Source: an uncultured Bacilli bacterium (lineage in GTDB: Bacteria > Bacillota_I > Bacilli_A > RF39 > UBA660). Taken from it: 26,960 nucleotides of DNA. Where the stretch lies: the NCBI GenBank assembly GCA_934096815.1, contig CAKOMY010000013.1:1-26960 (forward strand). Direction: 5' to 3'. Numbering within the stretch: position 1 is the stretch's first letter; every line of letters begins with the position of its first letter. Under the pieces are notes generated by a model, which did not search any database, was not told where the DNA came from, and worked only from the letters and a program-made list of their open reading frames with translations. The position numbers and the translations under genes are program-made. This document shows positions 6,832 through 14,289 of this stretch, one piece after another.

Positions 6832-8658
6832 ATGAAGAATAAAAAAGGATTTACATTAATAGAAATAATAGTGTCAATAAGTCTTCTTCTTTTAATAGGA
6901 GTAGCAGTAGGGATATCTTTAAATAAAGTATTTAAAAATCAAGAAGTGAAAAATTATGAAGAATATGTAGATAAAGTAAAATCAGCAGCTCTTTTGTATG
7001 CTAATAATAGAGTAGATATAATAAATGAATTAAATTCAAATGTGTCATTTAAGATAATTTTAGTAAAGGAATTAATAGATAATGGATATATAAATAAAAA
7101 TATAGTAAATCCACAGACAAAAGAGGCTATTGGTGAAAATGAACTAATAAGAATTTATTATAATGAAAATAGTGAAATGATGGTTGATTATCCATATAAT
7201 AAAATAAATGAAATATATTTATATACGATGAATTATAATGTAACTTATAATAGTCAAGATCAAAATTTATGTTATCTTGGAATAAATACAAGCAGTTTAC
7301 AATTAGTAAATGGAAATGGTGCCAATAGTGGAACATTATATATTGATAAAAATATTAAAGCATATATGGAAGATGGAAGTGAATGCAAAAATATTAATAC
7401 CAATAAAATAGGAACTTATAAAATAAGATACGAATACACAACTGACGGTAAATCACTAGAAGAAAGCGAAAATAAGAAAACTGCTGAAAGAACAATAACA
7501 GTTAAACCTAGTAAACCATTGATAAATAAATTTAACGTAAAGTATGAAAACGAAGATACAACTCTTCCAAATTTTGATATGTTTAAGGCAAATATGACTT
7601 TAAATGTTACTGATGTAAATAATTTAAATTTAAAATATTGCTTAATTGGATTAACTAGTGAAGAAAAAAATGGAAATATAGACAATTTTATAAATAGATG
7701 TAAAAATAATTATGAAGAAATAGATGGAATAAAACAGATTGGTGAATATTGGACTGATATAAAAAGTGATTTCTTTGTTGGTATTGATGAAAATATAGAA
7801 AATAATACTACAAGATACAATATAGTTAAGAACTTTAATATAAAAGACGAATATAAAAAAGTAAGTAATTATGATAAAGTATATTTTTACGTTTTTGTAA
7901 AAAATGATTTTGAGGAAAGTTCTAATAAATTAAATGAATATAATAATGGAGAATATTTGTTGATGAGTAGAATTAATTTCCATTTACTTTTTGATGATGC
8001 AGCATTTAATAATATACCTAAAACGGCAAATAATGTATATTCAATAACTGAAATTAATAATGATACACCATATAATGAGGTAATTAATGCTCATAAAGAA
8101 TATGAAAGAGCTTACAGAGACAGGTATGTTTTAACTGGTTGGAGTACAAGTAAAAATCAAAATATAGTTGAATATACTTCAGAAACAACTACTAAAATAA
8201 ATGGAGTACTAAATTTGTATGCAGTATGGGTAATTGATAATGAACCACCAACTTGTTCTTTAAAACTTGCTGGTGGTAAGATAGTTGCTGATATAAAAGA
8301 TAATTATGGAGTAAAATACTATAATTGGAATTCAACATACAGCGGTGAAAGCAGTCTTACCAAGCCAATAACACTTGGAAAATCAATATATTATGTAAAA
8401 GATTATGCAGGTAATGAGGGTTTGTGTAGCATAGAAGTAAAAGAAAAAGAATCTTATACTTATGTTGAGTCAAAGCAATGTCCTAATAATGTTCCGGTTC
8501 CATGTGGTAATGATAGCTGGTATCCTGGTAGTGAAAGTGGTTGGGCTGGTGATCAGTGCTATAGAACTGAGTGGATAGACTGCTCAGAAACAAAAACTGG
8601 TACAAAATGTCCTGATGGATATACTGAAGGTAGTGGGAAATGTTATAGGCAACTATAA
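6832..8658 (+). CDS. Large type IV prepilin-like protein with Ig-like and InlB B-repeat modules and Cys-rich tail
   Basis: A 608-residue protein. The N-terminus MKNKKG/FTLIEIIVSISLL is a textbook class III prepilin signal: cleavage after Gly6, Phe at +1, Glu at +5, then a hydrophobic helix. The mature part is far larger than a normal pilin. It has an Ig-like region with a block at residues 197-229 nearly identical to the first gene, a second beta-rich region, an InlB B-repeat near 431-466 (LTGWSTS, LNLYAVW), another Ig-like segment (VKDYAGNEG), and a tail with Cys in CPNN, PCGND and KCPDG settings. Eight Cys lie after the InlB repeat. It is likely a filament-displayed or membrane-anchored adhesin assembled by a pilus machine, plausibly the adjacent Tad operon, though this is inference. 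No clear terminator follows before spoIVA. Confidence 0.8.
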   Translation: MKNKKGFTLIEIIVSISLLLLIGVAVGISLNKVFKNQEVKNYEEYVDKVKSAALLYANNRVDIINELNSNVSFKIILVKELIDNGYINKNIVNPQTKEAIGENELIRIYYNENSEMMVDYPYNKINEIYLYTMNYNVTYNSQDQNLCYLGINTSSLQLVNGNGANSGTLYIDKNIKAYMEDGSECKNINTNKIGTYKIRYEYTTDGKSLEESENKKTAERTITVKPSKPLINKFNVKYENEDTTLPNFDMFKANMTLNVTDVNNLNLKYCLIGLTSEEKNGNIDNFINRCKNNYEEIDGIKQIGEYWTDIKSDFFVGIDENIENNTTRYNIVKNFNIKDEYKKVSNYDKVYFYVFVKNDFEESSNKLNEYNNGEYLLMSRINFHLLFDDAAFNNIPKTANNVYSITEINNDTPYNEVINAHKEYERAYRDRYVLTGWSTSKNQNIVEYTSETTTKINGVLNLYAVWVIDNEPPTCSLKLAGGKIVADIKDNYGVKYYNWNSTYSGESSLTKPITLGKSIYYVKDYAGNEGLCSIEVKEKESYTYVESKQCPNNVPVPCGNDSWYPGSESGWAGDQCYRTEWIDCSETKTGTKCPDGYTEGSGKCYRQL

Positions 8659-8700
8659 CATTTTATTTCTTATATAATAATTTTAAAAAATTATACATAA

Positions 8701-8722
8701 ATATTATTCTCTTTCATACATT
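8701..8722 (+). promoter_or_regulatory. Candidate mother-cell sigma-E-type promoter of spoIVA
   Basis: CATACATT (8715-8722) matches the Bacillus sigma-E -10 consensus CATACAnT exactly. An ATATT, which resembles the -35 core, lies at 8701-8705, but its 9-nt spacing is shorter than the usual 14-15, so only the -10 is convincing. spoIVA is a sigma-E gene in Bacillus. Confidence 0.45.
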
Positions 8723-8743
8723 TTAATTGAAAGGAAAATGAGA

Positions 8744-10222
8744 ATGGAAAAGAAAGAGATAATAAGTAGCATCTCAACTTGGGGAAATGGAGAAATATAT
8801 TTAGGTGTTGTTGGAGCAGTTAGAACTGGTAAATCTACATTTATTAAAAAAGTAATAGAGAATTTTATTGTACCCAATATTGAAGATGAAGATTTAAAGA
8901 AAAGATGCATAGATGAATCCCCACAATCAGCTCCCGGTAAAACAATTATGACCATGGAACCTAAGTTTATTCCATCATCAGGAGCAAATATTAAAATAGA
9001 TGAATTTACTACTAATGTTAAACTAATAGATTGTGTTGGCTATGTAGTTAAAAGTGCAAATGGTTACGAGGATGAATTAGGAAACCCTAGAATGGTTAAA
9101 ACACCTTGGTATGATGAAGAAATTCCTTTTATGGAGGCCGCTGAAATTGGTACTGAAAAAGTAATTAAAGATCATGCTACCATCGGAATCGTTATGACTA
9201 CTGATGGCTCATTTGGCGAGTTTACTAGAGGAGAAATAACAGGTACTGAAGAAAAAGTTATAACCGAACTTAAAATGATTAACAAACCTTTTATTGTTAT
9301 TTTAAATACAACTCATCCCGAAAAAGAAGAAACAAGAAATCTAGCTAAAAGTTTAACAGATAATTATGATGTTCCTGTTCTTCCTGTAAACGTAGATAAA
9401 ATGAATGAAAAGGATATGTATGAAATTTTAAAAACTGCCTTATATGAATTTCCAATTTTAGATATTGAAATTAATATTCCATCATGGGTTCATATGTTAA
9501 ATAATGATCATCCAATAAAAGAAGAATATATAACTAAATTAAGAGAAAGTGTAGATGGTATAAGCAAACTTAAAGATGCTGATAAAATAATTAGTTATTA
9601 TCAAGATAGTAAATATATAAATAAAGCCTATATTTCTAATGTTAATACTAAAACAGGCGTAGTTACATTAAATTTAGATTCTTCTAATGAATTATATAAT
9701 GAAACTTTAAAAGAATTACTTGGAGGTATTACTTTAAACAAAGGAAATCTTCTTAAAATATTTATGGATTATTCTAGTGGTAAAGATGAAATATCAAGTG
9801 TTAAAGATGCCTTAAAAATGGCTAAAGCAACAGGCTATGGTATTGTTTATCCAAGCCTATCAGATATGAAACTATCTACTCCAGAAATAATTAAGCAAGG
9901 TTCTAAATATGGTGTTAAGTTAAAAGCCCTTGCTAGTTCAATTCACTTAATGAAAGTTGATGTAGAAAGTACGTTCGAACCTATTATTGGAACCGAAATG
10001 CAAAGTAAAGAATTAATAAACTATATAATGAAGGATTATGAAAAAGATCCATCAAGTATTTGGAAAAGTGAAATATTTGGCCGTAGTTTAGATGTCATTG
10101 TTAAAGAGGGAATAGAAGCCAAATTATCAATGATGCCAGAAGCAACTAGATATAAATTATCTAACACAGTAACTAAAATTGTCAATAAAGGATCAAATAA
10201 TTTAATAGCAATAGTTTTATAA
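8744..10222 (+). CDS. spoIVA: Stage IV sporulation protein A, spore coat morphogenetic ATPase
   Basis: A 492-residue protein, the length I recall for B. subtilis SpoIVA, and alignable throughout. SpoIVA polymerises with ATP hydrolysis around the forespore and forms the basement layer of the coat. The Walker A in GVVGAVRTGKSTF places Lys30 at the same number as in Bacillus. VKLIDCVGY, KTPWYDEEIPFMEAAEIGT, DALKMAKATGYGI and the C-terminal end LIAIVL are family signatures; the C-terminus is the membrane-anchoring part in Bacillus. ATG 8744 is preferred to 8738: it gives the canonical MEK start and 8-nt spacing from AAGGA, whereas 8738 is only 2 nt away. It is strong evidence that the organism forms, or recently formed, endospores. 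Confidence 0.95.
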   Translation: MEKKEIISSISTWGNGEIYLGVVGAVRTGKSTFIKKVIENFIVPNIEDEDLKKRCIDESPQSAPGKTIMTMEPKFIPSSGANIKIDEFTTNVKLIDCVGYVVKSANGYEDELGNPRMVKTPWYDEEIPFMEAAEIGTEKVIKDHATIGIVMTTDGSFGEFTRGEITGTEEKVITELKMINKPFIVILNTTHPEKEETRNLAKSLTDNYDVPVLPVNVDKMNEKDMYEILKTALYEFPILDIEINIPSWVHMLNNDHPIKEEYITKLRESVDGISKLKDADKIISYYQDSKYINKAYISNVNTKTGVVTLNLDSSNELYNETLKELLGGITLNKGNLLKIFMDYSSGKDEISSVKDALKMAKATGYGIVYPSLSDMKLSTPEIIKQGSKYGVKLKALASSIHLMKVDVESTFEPIIGTEMQSKELINYIMKDYEKDPSSIWKSEIFGRSLDVIVKEGIEAKLSMMPEATRYKLSNTVTKIVNKGSNNLIAIVL

Positions 10223-10252
10223 AGATAACATTTTAAATTGTTGTCTTTTTTT
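10221..10252 (+). terminator. Intrinsic terminator after spoIVA
   Basis: A 10-bp stem, 10221-10230 with 10239-10248 (one G-U pair), has an 8-nt loop and a T tract; it overlaps the spoIVA stop. Confidence 0.85.
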
Positions 10253-10303
10253 AAATACAAAAAATATGATATATTTATATTAGTTAATTAAAGGAGTCTA
10301 AAA

Positions 10304-10921
10304 ATGATAAAATTAAACGAAGGCGATACGCTTGCTATTAAGATTGAAAATTATAATAAGGAATTTGATGGAAAATATTTTCTTTTTATAAAAACTGAAG
10401 ATTTTAGTGAAAAATATGATAATACTACCTCTAAAAAGTTGTTTAGAGCCAAAATAATAGATTCTATCGATAATATAGATTTAAATACTATAAACAACTC
10501 AGAGTATATAAAAAAAGAACTTATCTTATGGGAAAGAAGATTTTATCCATATATTGGACTTGAAACATATGATGATGCAGAAAAAAACCGAAAAACAATA
10601 TTTTATCCGGACGAATTTAACTATTTATACTCTTATATATTTGAACTAAATATTACCAAAAAAGATTTAGATAAATTTACGTATTTAGGTAATTACAAAG
10701 TTGACTTACCAAAAGAATTGATTCCTTCATGGCCTGCTTTAACATTTATACATATTGAAAAATCAAGGGACTTTATATCAGAGTTAATAGATAATTATTG
10801 CTGGTTTAATTTAAGAAAAAGTATTTTTTTCACTGAAGAAGGAATAGAAAAATATAAAAAACTGGGTAAATTGATTAAAGATATATCTAACAATGAACCA
10901 AAAGAATTTAAAAGAGATTAA
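10304..10921 (+). CDS. Hypothetical protein of unknown function
   Basis: A 205-residue protein with no signal peptide or membrane helix. A good ribosome binding site (AAAGGAG) and an ATG 8 nt downstream support it as a real gene. It starts with a beta-rich segment (MIKLNEGDTLAIKI, KYFLFIKTEDF, KLFRAKIID) that loosely recalls small-barrel immunity or ligand-binding proteins opening with a GD motif. A central aromatic region contains LILWERRFYPYIG, and the C-terminal half is helical and charged. I do not recognise the family. It sits between spoIVA and the HU gene with its own upstream space after a terminator, so nothing ties it functionally to sporulation. Confidence 0.6.
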   Translation: MIKLNEGDTLAIKIENYNKEFDGKYFLFIKTEDFSEKYDNTTSKKLFRAKIIDSIDNIDLNTINNSEYIKKELILWERRFYPYIGLETYDDAEKNRKTIFYPDEFNYLYSYIFELNITKKDLDKFTYLGNYKVDLPKELIPSWPALTFIHIEKSRDFISELIDNYCWFNLRKSIFFTEEGIEKYKKLGKLIKDISNNEPKEFKRD

Positions 10922-10999
10922 TATTTAGATAATTTGATAATTTTGTTAAGTAAAATCATATATTTTTTCAAAAAATAGCCCTTTTTTATTGCATTTTGT

Positions 11000-11038
11000 C
11001 CCTAGTTTTGGTAAATTTTATTTGTAGGGTAATTTACC
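11000..11038 (+). repeat. Interleaved inverted repeats upstream of the HU gene
   Basis: CCCTA (11000-11004) pairs with TAGGG (11025-11029), and GGTAAATT (11010-11017) pairs with AATTTACC (11031-11038). The two pairs cross, as in a pseudoknot or in overlapping operator half-sites. The promoter of the HU gene could not be placed unambiguously in this segment. Confidence 0.4.
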
Positions 11039-11068
11039 TTATAAAATTAATAATAGGAGGAAGTCAAA

Positions 11069-11341
11069 ATGACTAAACAAGAATTAGTAGAATTTATTGC
11101 TACTGAAGCAAATATGAGTAAGGCTGAAGCTCTAAGAGCATTAGATGCAACACTTGCTGGTATCACTGAAGCACTTAAAAAAGGTGGCAAAGTTTCATTA
11201 GTTGGATTCGGAACATTTGCTGCTAAAGAAAGAGCTGCTAGAGAAGGAATTAATCCTTTAACTAAAGAAAAGATTTCAATCCCTGCTAAAGTTGCTCCAA
11301 CATTTAAAGCTGGAAACAAATTAAAAGACGCTTTAAATTAA
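11069..11341 (+). CDS. hup: HU family DNA-binding protein
   Basis: A 90-residue histone-like protein that bends and compacts DNA as a dimer. It has the HU N-terminal helix pair (MTKQELVEFIA...AEALRALD), the core GFGTFAAKERAAREGINP with the DNA-inserting arm around the conserved Pro, and the C-terminal FKAGNKLKDALN. Its length is that of Bacillus HBsu (about 92). It has a strong AGGAGG ribosome binding site and a richer Ala/Gly codon content than its neighbours, consistent with high expression. It lies two genes after spoIVA, recalling spoIVA-hbs in Bacillus. It is followed at once by a compact terminator, so it is probably monocistronic. Confidence 0.95.
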   Translation: MTKQELVEFIATEANMSKAEALRALDATLAGITEALKKGGKVSLVGFGTFAAKERAAREGINPLTKEKISIPAKVAPTFKAGNKLKDALN

Positions 11342-11347
11342 TTTATT

Positions 11348-11369
11348 AAGAAGCTATGTGCTTCTTTTT
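11348..11369 (+). terminator. Intrinsic terminator after the HU gene
   Basis: AAGAAGC (11348-11354) pairs with GCTTCTT (11360-11366) around a 5-nt loop, followed by T residues. Confidence 0.85.
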
Positions 11370-11416
11370 GTTTTGATTAATACACGAACATAGGTATATA
11401 AATTATTAAAAATGAC

Positions 11417-11445
11417 TTGAAAAAATACATAATTTGTGCTAACAT
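11417..11445 (+). promoter_or_regulatory. Promoter of the first sigma-factor gene
   Basis: TTGAAA (11417-11422), exactly 17 nt, TAACAT (11440-11445), with an extended TGC before the -10. Transcription would begin near 11452, which places the GTG at 11436 outside the mRNA and supports ATG 11475 as start. Confidence 0.75.
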
Positions 11446-11474
11446 ATAGTCAATTTCGAAAGGGGATTATAGTA

Positions 11475-12674
11475 ATGAGTAATCAAAAATTAGAAATAAT
11501 TAATAAATTTGTTAATGAAAATTTTGAAGATAATGAATCTAAAGCATTCGATAATTTAGAAAAACTAATTTCATTTATTTTAGATAATAATATTACTTTT
11601 GAGGATGAAAAAGAATTATTAGATATAGTTGATATTGAAATGTTAATTAATAATAATGGTTTATTTAAAAAGATGGTTTCAAGTGTTTGCATACCAGAAA
11701 ATATTGATAAATTAAAATTAATGAATGTTAAATTTGTTAATCTTATGATTAAAGCATATACGGACTATATTATTAACAATAAAGCTGAAGAAGAGGAGAA
11801 ACTAGAAGAGGATGATTCATTAAATGATTTTGATTTGTATGCATCAACAGATGAAATGGATTCTGTATCTTTATATTTAAAAAGTCTTCCTTCAAAACTT
11901 TTAACTAAGGAAGAAGTAGTTGAATTGTATATAAAAAGAGAAAATGGTGATGAAGCAGCTTTTAATGAAATCATTAAATATAATTTAAAACTTGTTGTAC
12001 CTGTTGCTAAAAAATATGCTCGCAATTTAATATCTAATTCTGGAATTGAATTTTTAGATTTAATTCAAGCAGGAAATGAAGGATTAATAAAGGGTACTGA
12101 AAAATTTAATTATAAACTTGGGTGGAAATTTTCAACCTATGTAAGATGGTGGATAAGACAATCTATAGAAAGAATGATTGCAAATGAATCAAGAAATATT
12201 AGAATTCCAGTTCATACCCATGAATTGATACTTAAAATTAGAAAATATGGTTATGAATTTCACAATTTATATAATAGATATCCAAATGAGGATGAAATTG
12301 CAAAGGCTTTAGAAATAAATAGAAGCGCCGTTATTGATTGTTTAAATCATATGGATGAGACAATATCATTAAATACAACATTTAAAGGTGATGATGGGGA
12401 TGAGACTGAATTAATGGAATTTATTCCTGGATCGCAAGAAAATCTAGAGAATCAAGTATTTGAAAAAGTCTTTAATTATGCATTAAATAATTTATCTAAT
12501 CTTTCAAAAAGAGAACTAGAGGTTATTAAATATCGATTTGGTTTTTATAATAGAATTTATACACTTGAAGAAGTTGGCAAAATGTATGGTTTAACTAGAG
12601 AAAGAATAAGACAAATTGAGTCAAATGCTAAAAGAAAATTACAAAGATGCAGGGAAATTCGTAAATTTATGTAA
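11475..12674 (+). CDS. RpoD-like sigma-70 family factor, first of three in tandem
   Basis: A 399-residue RNA polymerase sigma factor. A roughly 110-residue helical, non-homologous N-terminus and an acidic stretch (EEEEKLEEDD) precede region 1.2 (DSVSLYLKSLPSKLLTKEE). Region 2 contains NLKLVVPVAKKYA, FLDLIQAGNEGLIKG and FSTYVRWWIRQSIERMIA; the Trp pair used in promoter melting is kept. Region 3 (IRIPVHTHE) and region 4 (LSKRELEVIKYRFG, TRERIRQIESNAKRKL) follow. Sequence and region 1.2 place it in group 1/2, not ECF. At the residue equivalent to E. coli Thr440 it has Glu. ATG 11475 is chosen for its GAAAGGGG site and promoter position. Whether it is the housekeeping sigma factor cannot be told; the gene context (no dnaG) argues against it. 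Confidence 0.92.
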   Translation: MSNQKLEIINKFVNENFEDNESKAFDNLEKLISFILDNNITFEDEKELLDIVDIEMLINNNGLFKKMVSSVCIPENIDKLKLMNVKFVNLMIKAYTDYIINNKAEEEEKLEEDDSLNDFDLYASTDEMDSVSLYLKSLPSKLLTKEEVVELYIKRENGDEAAFNEIIKYNLKLVVPVAKKYARNLISNSGIEFLDLIQAGNEGLIKGTEKFNYKLGWKFSTYVRWWIRQSIERMIANESRNIRIPVHTHELILKIRKYGYEFHNLYNRYPNEDEIAKALEINRSAVIDCLNHMDETISLNTTFKGDDGDETELMEFIPGSQENLENQVFEKVFNYALNNLSNLSKRELEVIKYRFGFYNRIYTLEEVGKMYGLTRERIRQIESNAKRKLQRCREIRKFM

Positions 12675-12676
12675 TT

Positions 12677-12704
12677 AAAAAGATAACTGTGATGGTTATC
12701 TTTT
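12677..12704 (+). terminator. Likely terminator after the first sigma-factor gene
   Basis: AAAAGATAAC (12678-12687) pairs with GTTATCTTTT (12695-12704) around a 7-nt loop. The T run is within the stem and is short afterwards, so termination may be partial. Confidence 0.65.
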
Positions 12705-12736
12705 CGAATATTTGTTGGTTTTAATAATAGAAATAC

Positions 12737-12765
12737 TTGAAAATTCAACTAATGTATGGCATGAT
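12737..12765 (+). promoter_or_regulatory. Candidate promoter of the decayed sigma-factor gene
   Basis: TTGAAA (12737-12742), 17 nt, CATGAT (12760-12765) with a TGG extension. The arrangement mirrors the promoter of the first sigma gene, including a similar distance to the start codon (52 versus 58 nt). Confidence 0.4.
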
Positions 12766-12788
12766 ATAAGAACTTTTAAGGTGGTAGC

Positions 12789-13055
12789 GTGAATAATATT
12801 AATTCTATAAAGAAAGATAGTAATAAATTATGTAAATACAAATTATATAGAAGGTATATTTTAGATAAAATAACAATTTTAACATCAAGAGAAATGCGTT
12901 ATTATGTATTGTTATGGTTTAATTGATGGGACTTATTATAATTTAGGTGATATTAGCAATATTTTGGAGTATATAGGCAAAGTATTAATCAGTGTGAAAA
13001 GAGAACGTTAAAAAATATTAATAAGTTCAAAAATGTAAAAATTAAATCAAGATAA
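12789..13055 (+). pseudogene. Decayed sigma-70 region 4 remnant
   Basis: The space between the first and second sigma genes would otherwise be empty. From GTG 12789 (ribosome binding site AAGGTGG) a 45-codon frame reads through ILTSREMRYYVLL and stops at TGA 12924. A second frame from about 12913 continues YGLIDGTYYNLGDISNIL and SVKRER, stopping at 13009. The original frame resumes at 13008 with LKNINKFKNVK, ending at 13053. Joined, these read as sigma region 4: the RE...YG.IDG.Y.L..IS.IL pattern, then the recognition helix. The two shifts compensate (+1, then -1). Regions 2 and 3 are absent, so it is a truncated, frameshifted relic or, less likely, a small region-4-only protein. It holds the only TGA stop at the end of a plausible frame here. 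Confidence 0.6.
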
Positions 13056-13101
13056 GAATTGTTAAAATTTATAATTGCTCTTAAATATATAAGGAGGAAA
13101 A

Positions 13102-14283
13102 ATGAAAGAAGAAAAGGAAAAAATTAACGCTAATAAGATGAATTGCATAAAAAGATATGTTGATAGTGATTTATCAGAAAATGAAATGGAAATAAGTTTT
13201 AATAAATTTATGAAATATGTTTATGTGAATCGTATTTATTTGAATAAAAATGAAATAGTTTTTTTACTAAATACAAGCGAAAAATTATATAAAATAATAG
13301 GAAATTATTGTCAAAATAATGCTTATGATAATGTTGATAATAAACTTGTTAAAAAATTTATGAAATATTATGAATTGATTAGAAATTTTAACCTGATTTC
13401 TCAGATACCTGAATTGAAGGCTAATAATAAGACATACGATGAAGTTGAAATTAATGGTATAGATGTTTATTATGATAGTTTACCAGCAAAAATTTTAAGT
13501 AGAGATGAAGTTAATGCATTATGTAATTTAATTGAAAAAGGAAATGTTGCAGCAAGAGATAAATTGATAGGATATAATTTACGTTTAGTAGTTTCAATTG
13601 CAAAAAAATATATTGGTTGTGGAATAGATTTTGATGATTTAATATCTTCTGGAAATGAAGGACTAACTATTGCAGCAGATAAATATAACTATCGTTTAGG
13701 ATTTACATTTGCTACTTACGCGACATTTAGGATAGTTCAATGCATAACAAGAAATATTGCAGAAAATAGTAGAACAGTTAGAGTACCTGTTTATTTACAT
13801 GAACGATTAACTAAAATAAAAGCATTTATGAATAAATATTACTCACAAAATATGCGTTTTCCAGATTCTGATATTATAGCTAATGCTTTAAATTTAACCG
13901 AAGAACAAGTTGAAGAGGCTTTGCCGTTACTTCAATCAATTATTTCTTTAGATTATGCAAATACGGAAAATGCCGATATGAGTGATGAACCTATAATTAA
14001 TTTTATTCCAGATGAAAATAATAATATTGAAGATGAAGAAGATAAAATATTTTATGAGCAAATAAAAGAAATTATTTTTAATCAAGGTAATCTAAATGCT
14101 AAAGAAAAAGAAATTTTAGCTTATCGCTATGGATTTGTTGATGATCGTAAATATACTTTAGAAGAACTTGGAGATAAGTTAGGAATTACTAAGGAAAGAG
14201 TAAGACAAATTGAAGCTAAAACTTTGGAAAAATTAAGTCAAAATCGAAATTTAAGATTTATAAATAGTGAAAGGATTAAATAG
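13102..14283 (+). CDS. Divergent sigma-70 family factor, second of three in tandem
   Basis: A 393-residue sigma factor with a strong AAGGAGG site. The helical N-terminal about 125 residues have no recognised domain; then come a region 1.2-like segment (DVYYDSLPAKILSRDE), region 2 (NLRLVVSIAKKYI, FDDLISSGNEGLTIA), region 3 (VRVPVYLHE) and region 4 (LNAKEKEILAYRYGF, TKERVRQIEAKTLEKL). In region 2.3/2.4 the usual WWIRQAITR is FRIVQCITR: both melting tryptophans are lost while Gln437 and Thr440 equivalents remain. At the -35 reading helix, Arg584 of E. coli is Lys here. These changes suggest different promoter preference or weak melting. Six bases separate it from the third sigma gene, so the two are probably co-transcribed. 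Confidence 0.88.
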   Translation: MKEEKEKINANKMNCIKRYVDSDLSENEMEISFNKFMKYVYVNRIYLNKNEIVFLLNTSEKLYKIIGNYCQNNAYDNVDNKLVKKFMKYYELIRNFNLISQIPELKANNKTYDEVEINGIDVYYDSLPAKILSRDEVNALCNLIEKGNVAARDKLIGYNLRLVVSIAKKYIGCGIDFDDLISSGNEGLTIAADKYNYRLGFTFATYATFRIVQCITRNIAENSRTVRVPVYLHERLTKIKAFMNKYYSQNMRFPDSDIIANALNLTEEQVEEALPLLQSIISLDYANTENADMSDEPIINFIPDENNNIEDEEDKIFYEQIKEIIFNQGNLNAKEKEILAYRYGFVDDRKYTLEELGDKLGITKERVRQIEAKTLEKLSQNRNLRFINSERIK

Positions 14284-14289
14284 GGTTTT

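Noticed and set aside
8676..8695. AT-only palindrome between the second prepilin and spoIVA as a terminator
   Set aside because: The stem consists of A-T pairs only, and no T tract follows, so it would be too weak.
11436..11474. Earlier GTG start for the first sigma factor
   Set aside because: It lies between the -35 and -10 of the promoter and so is not in the mRNA.
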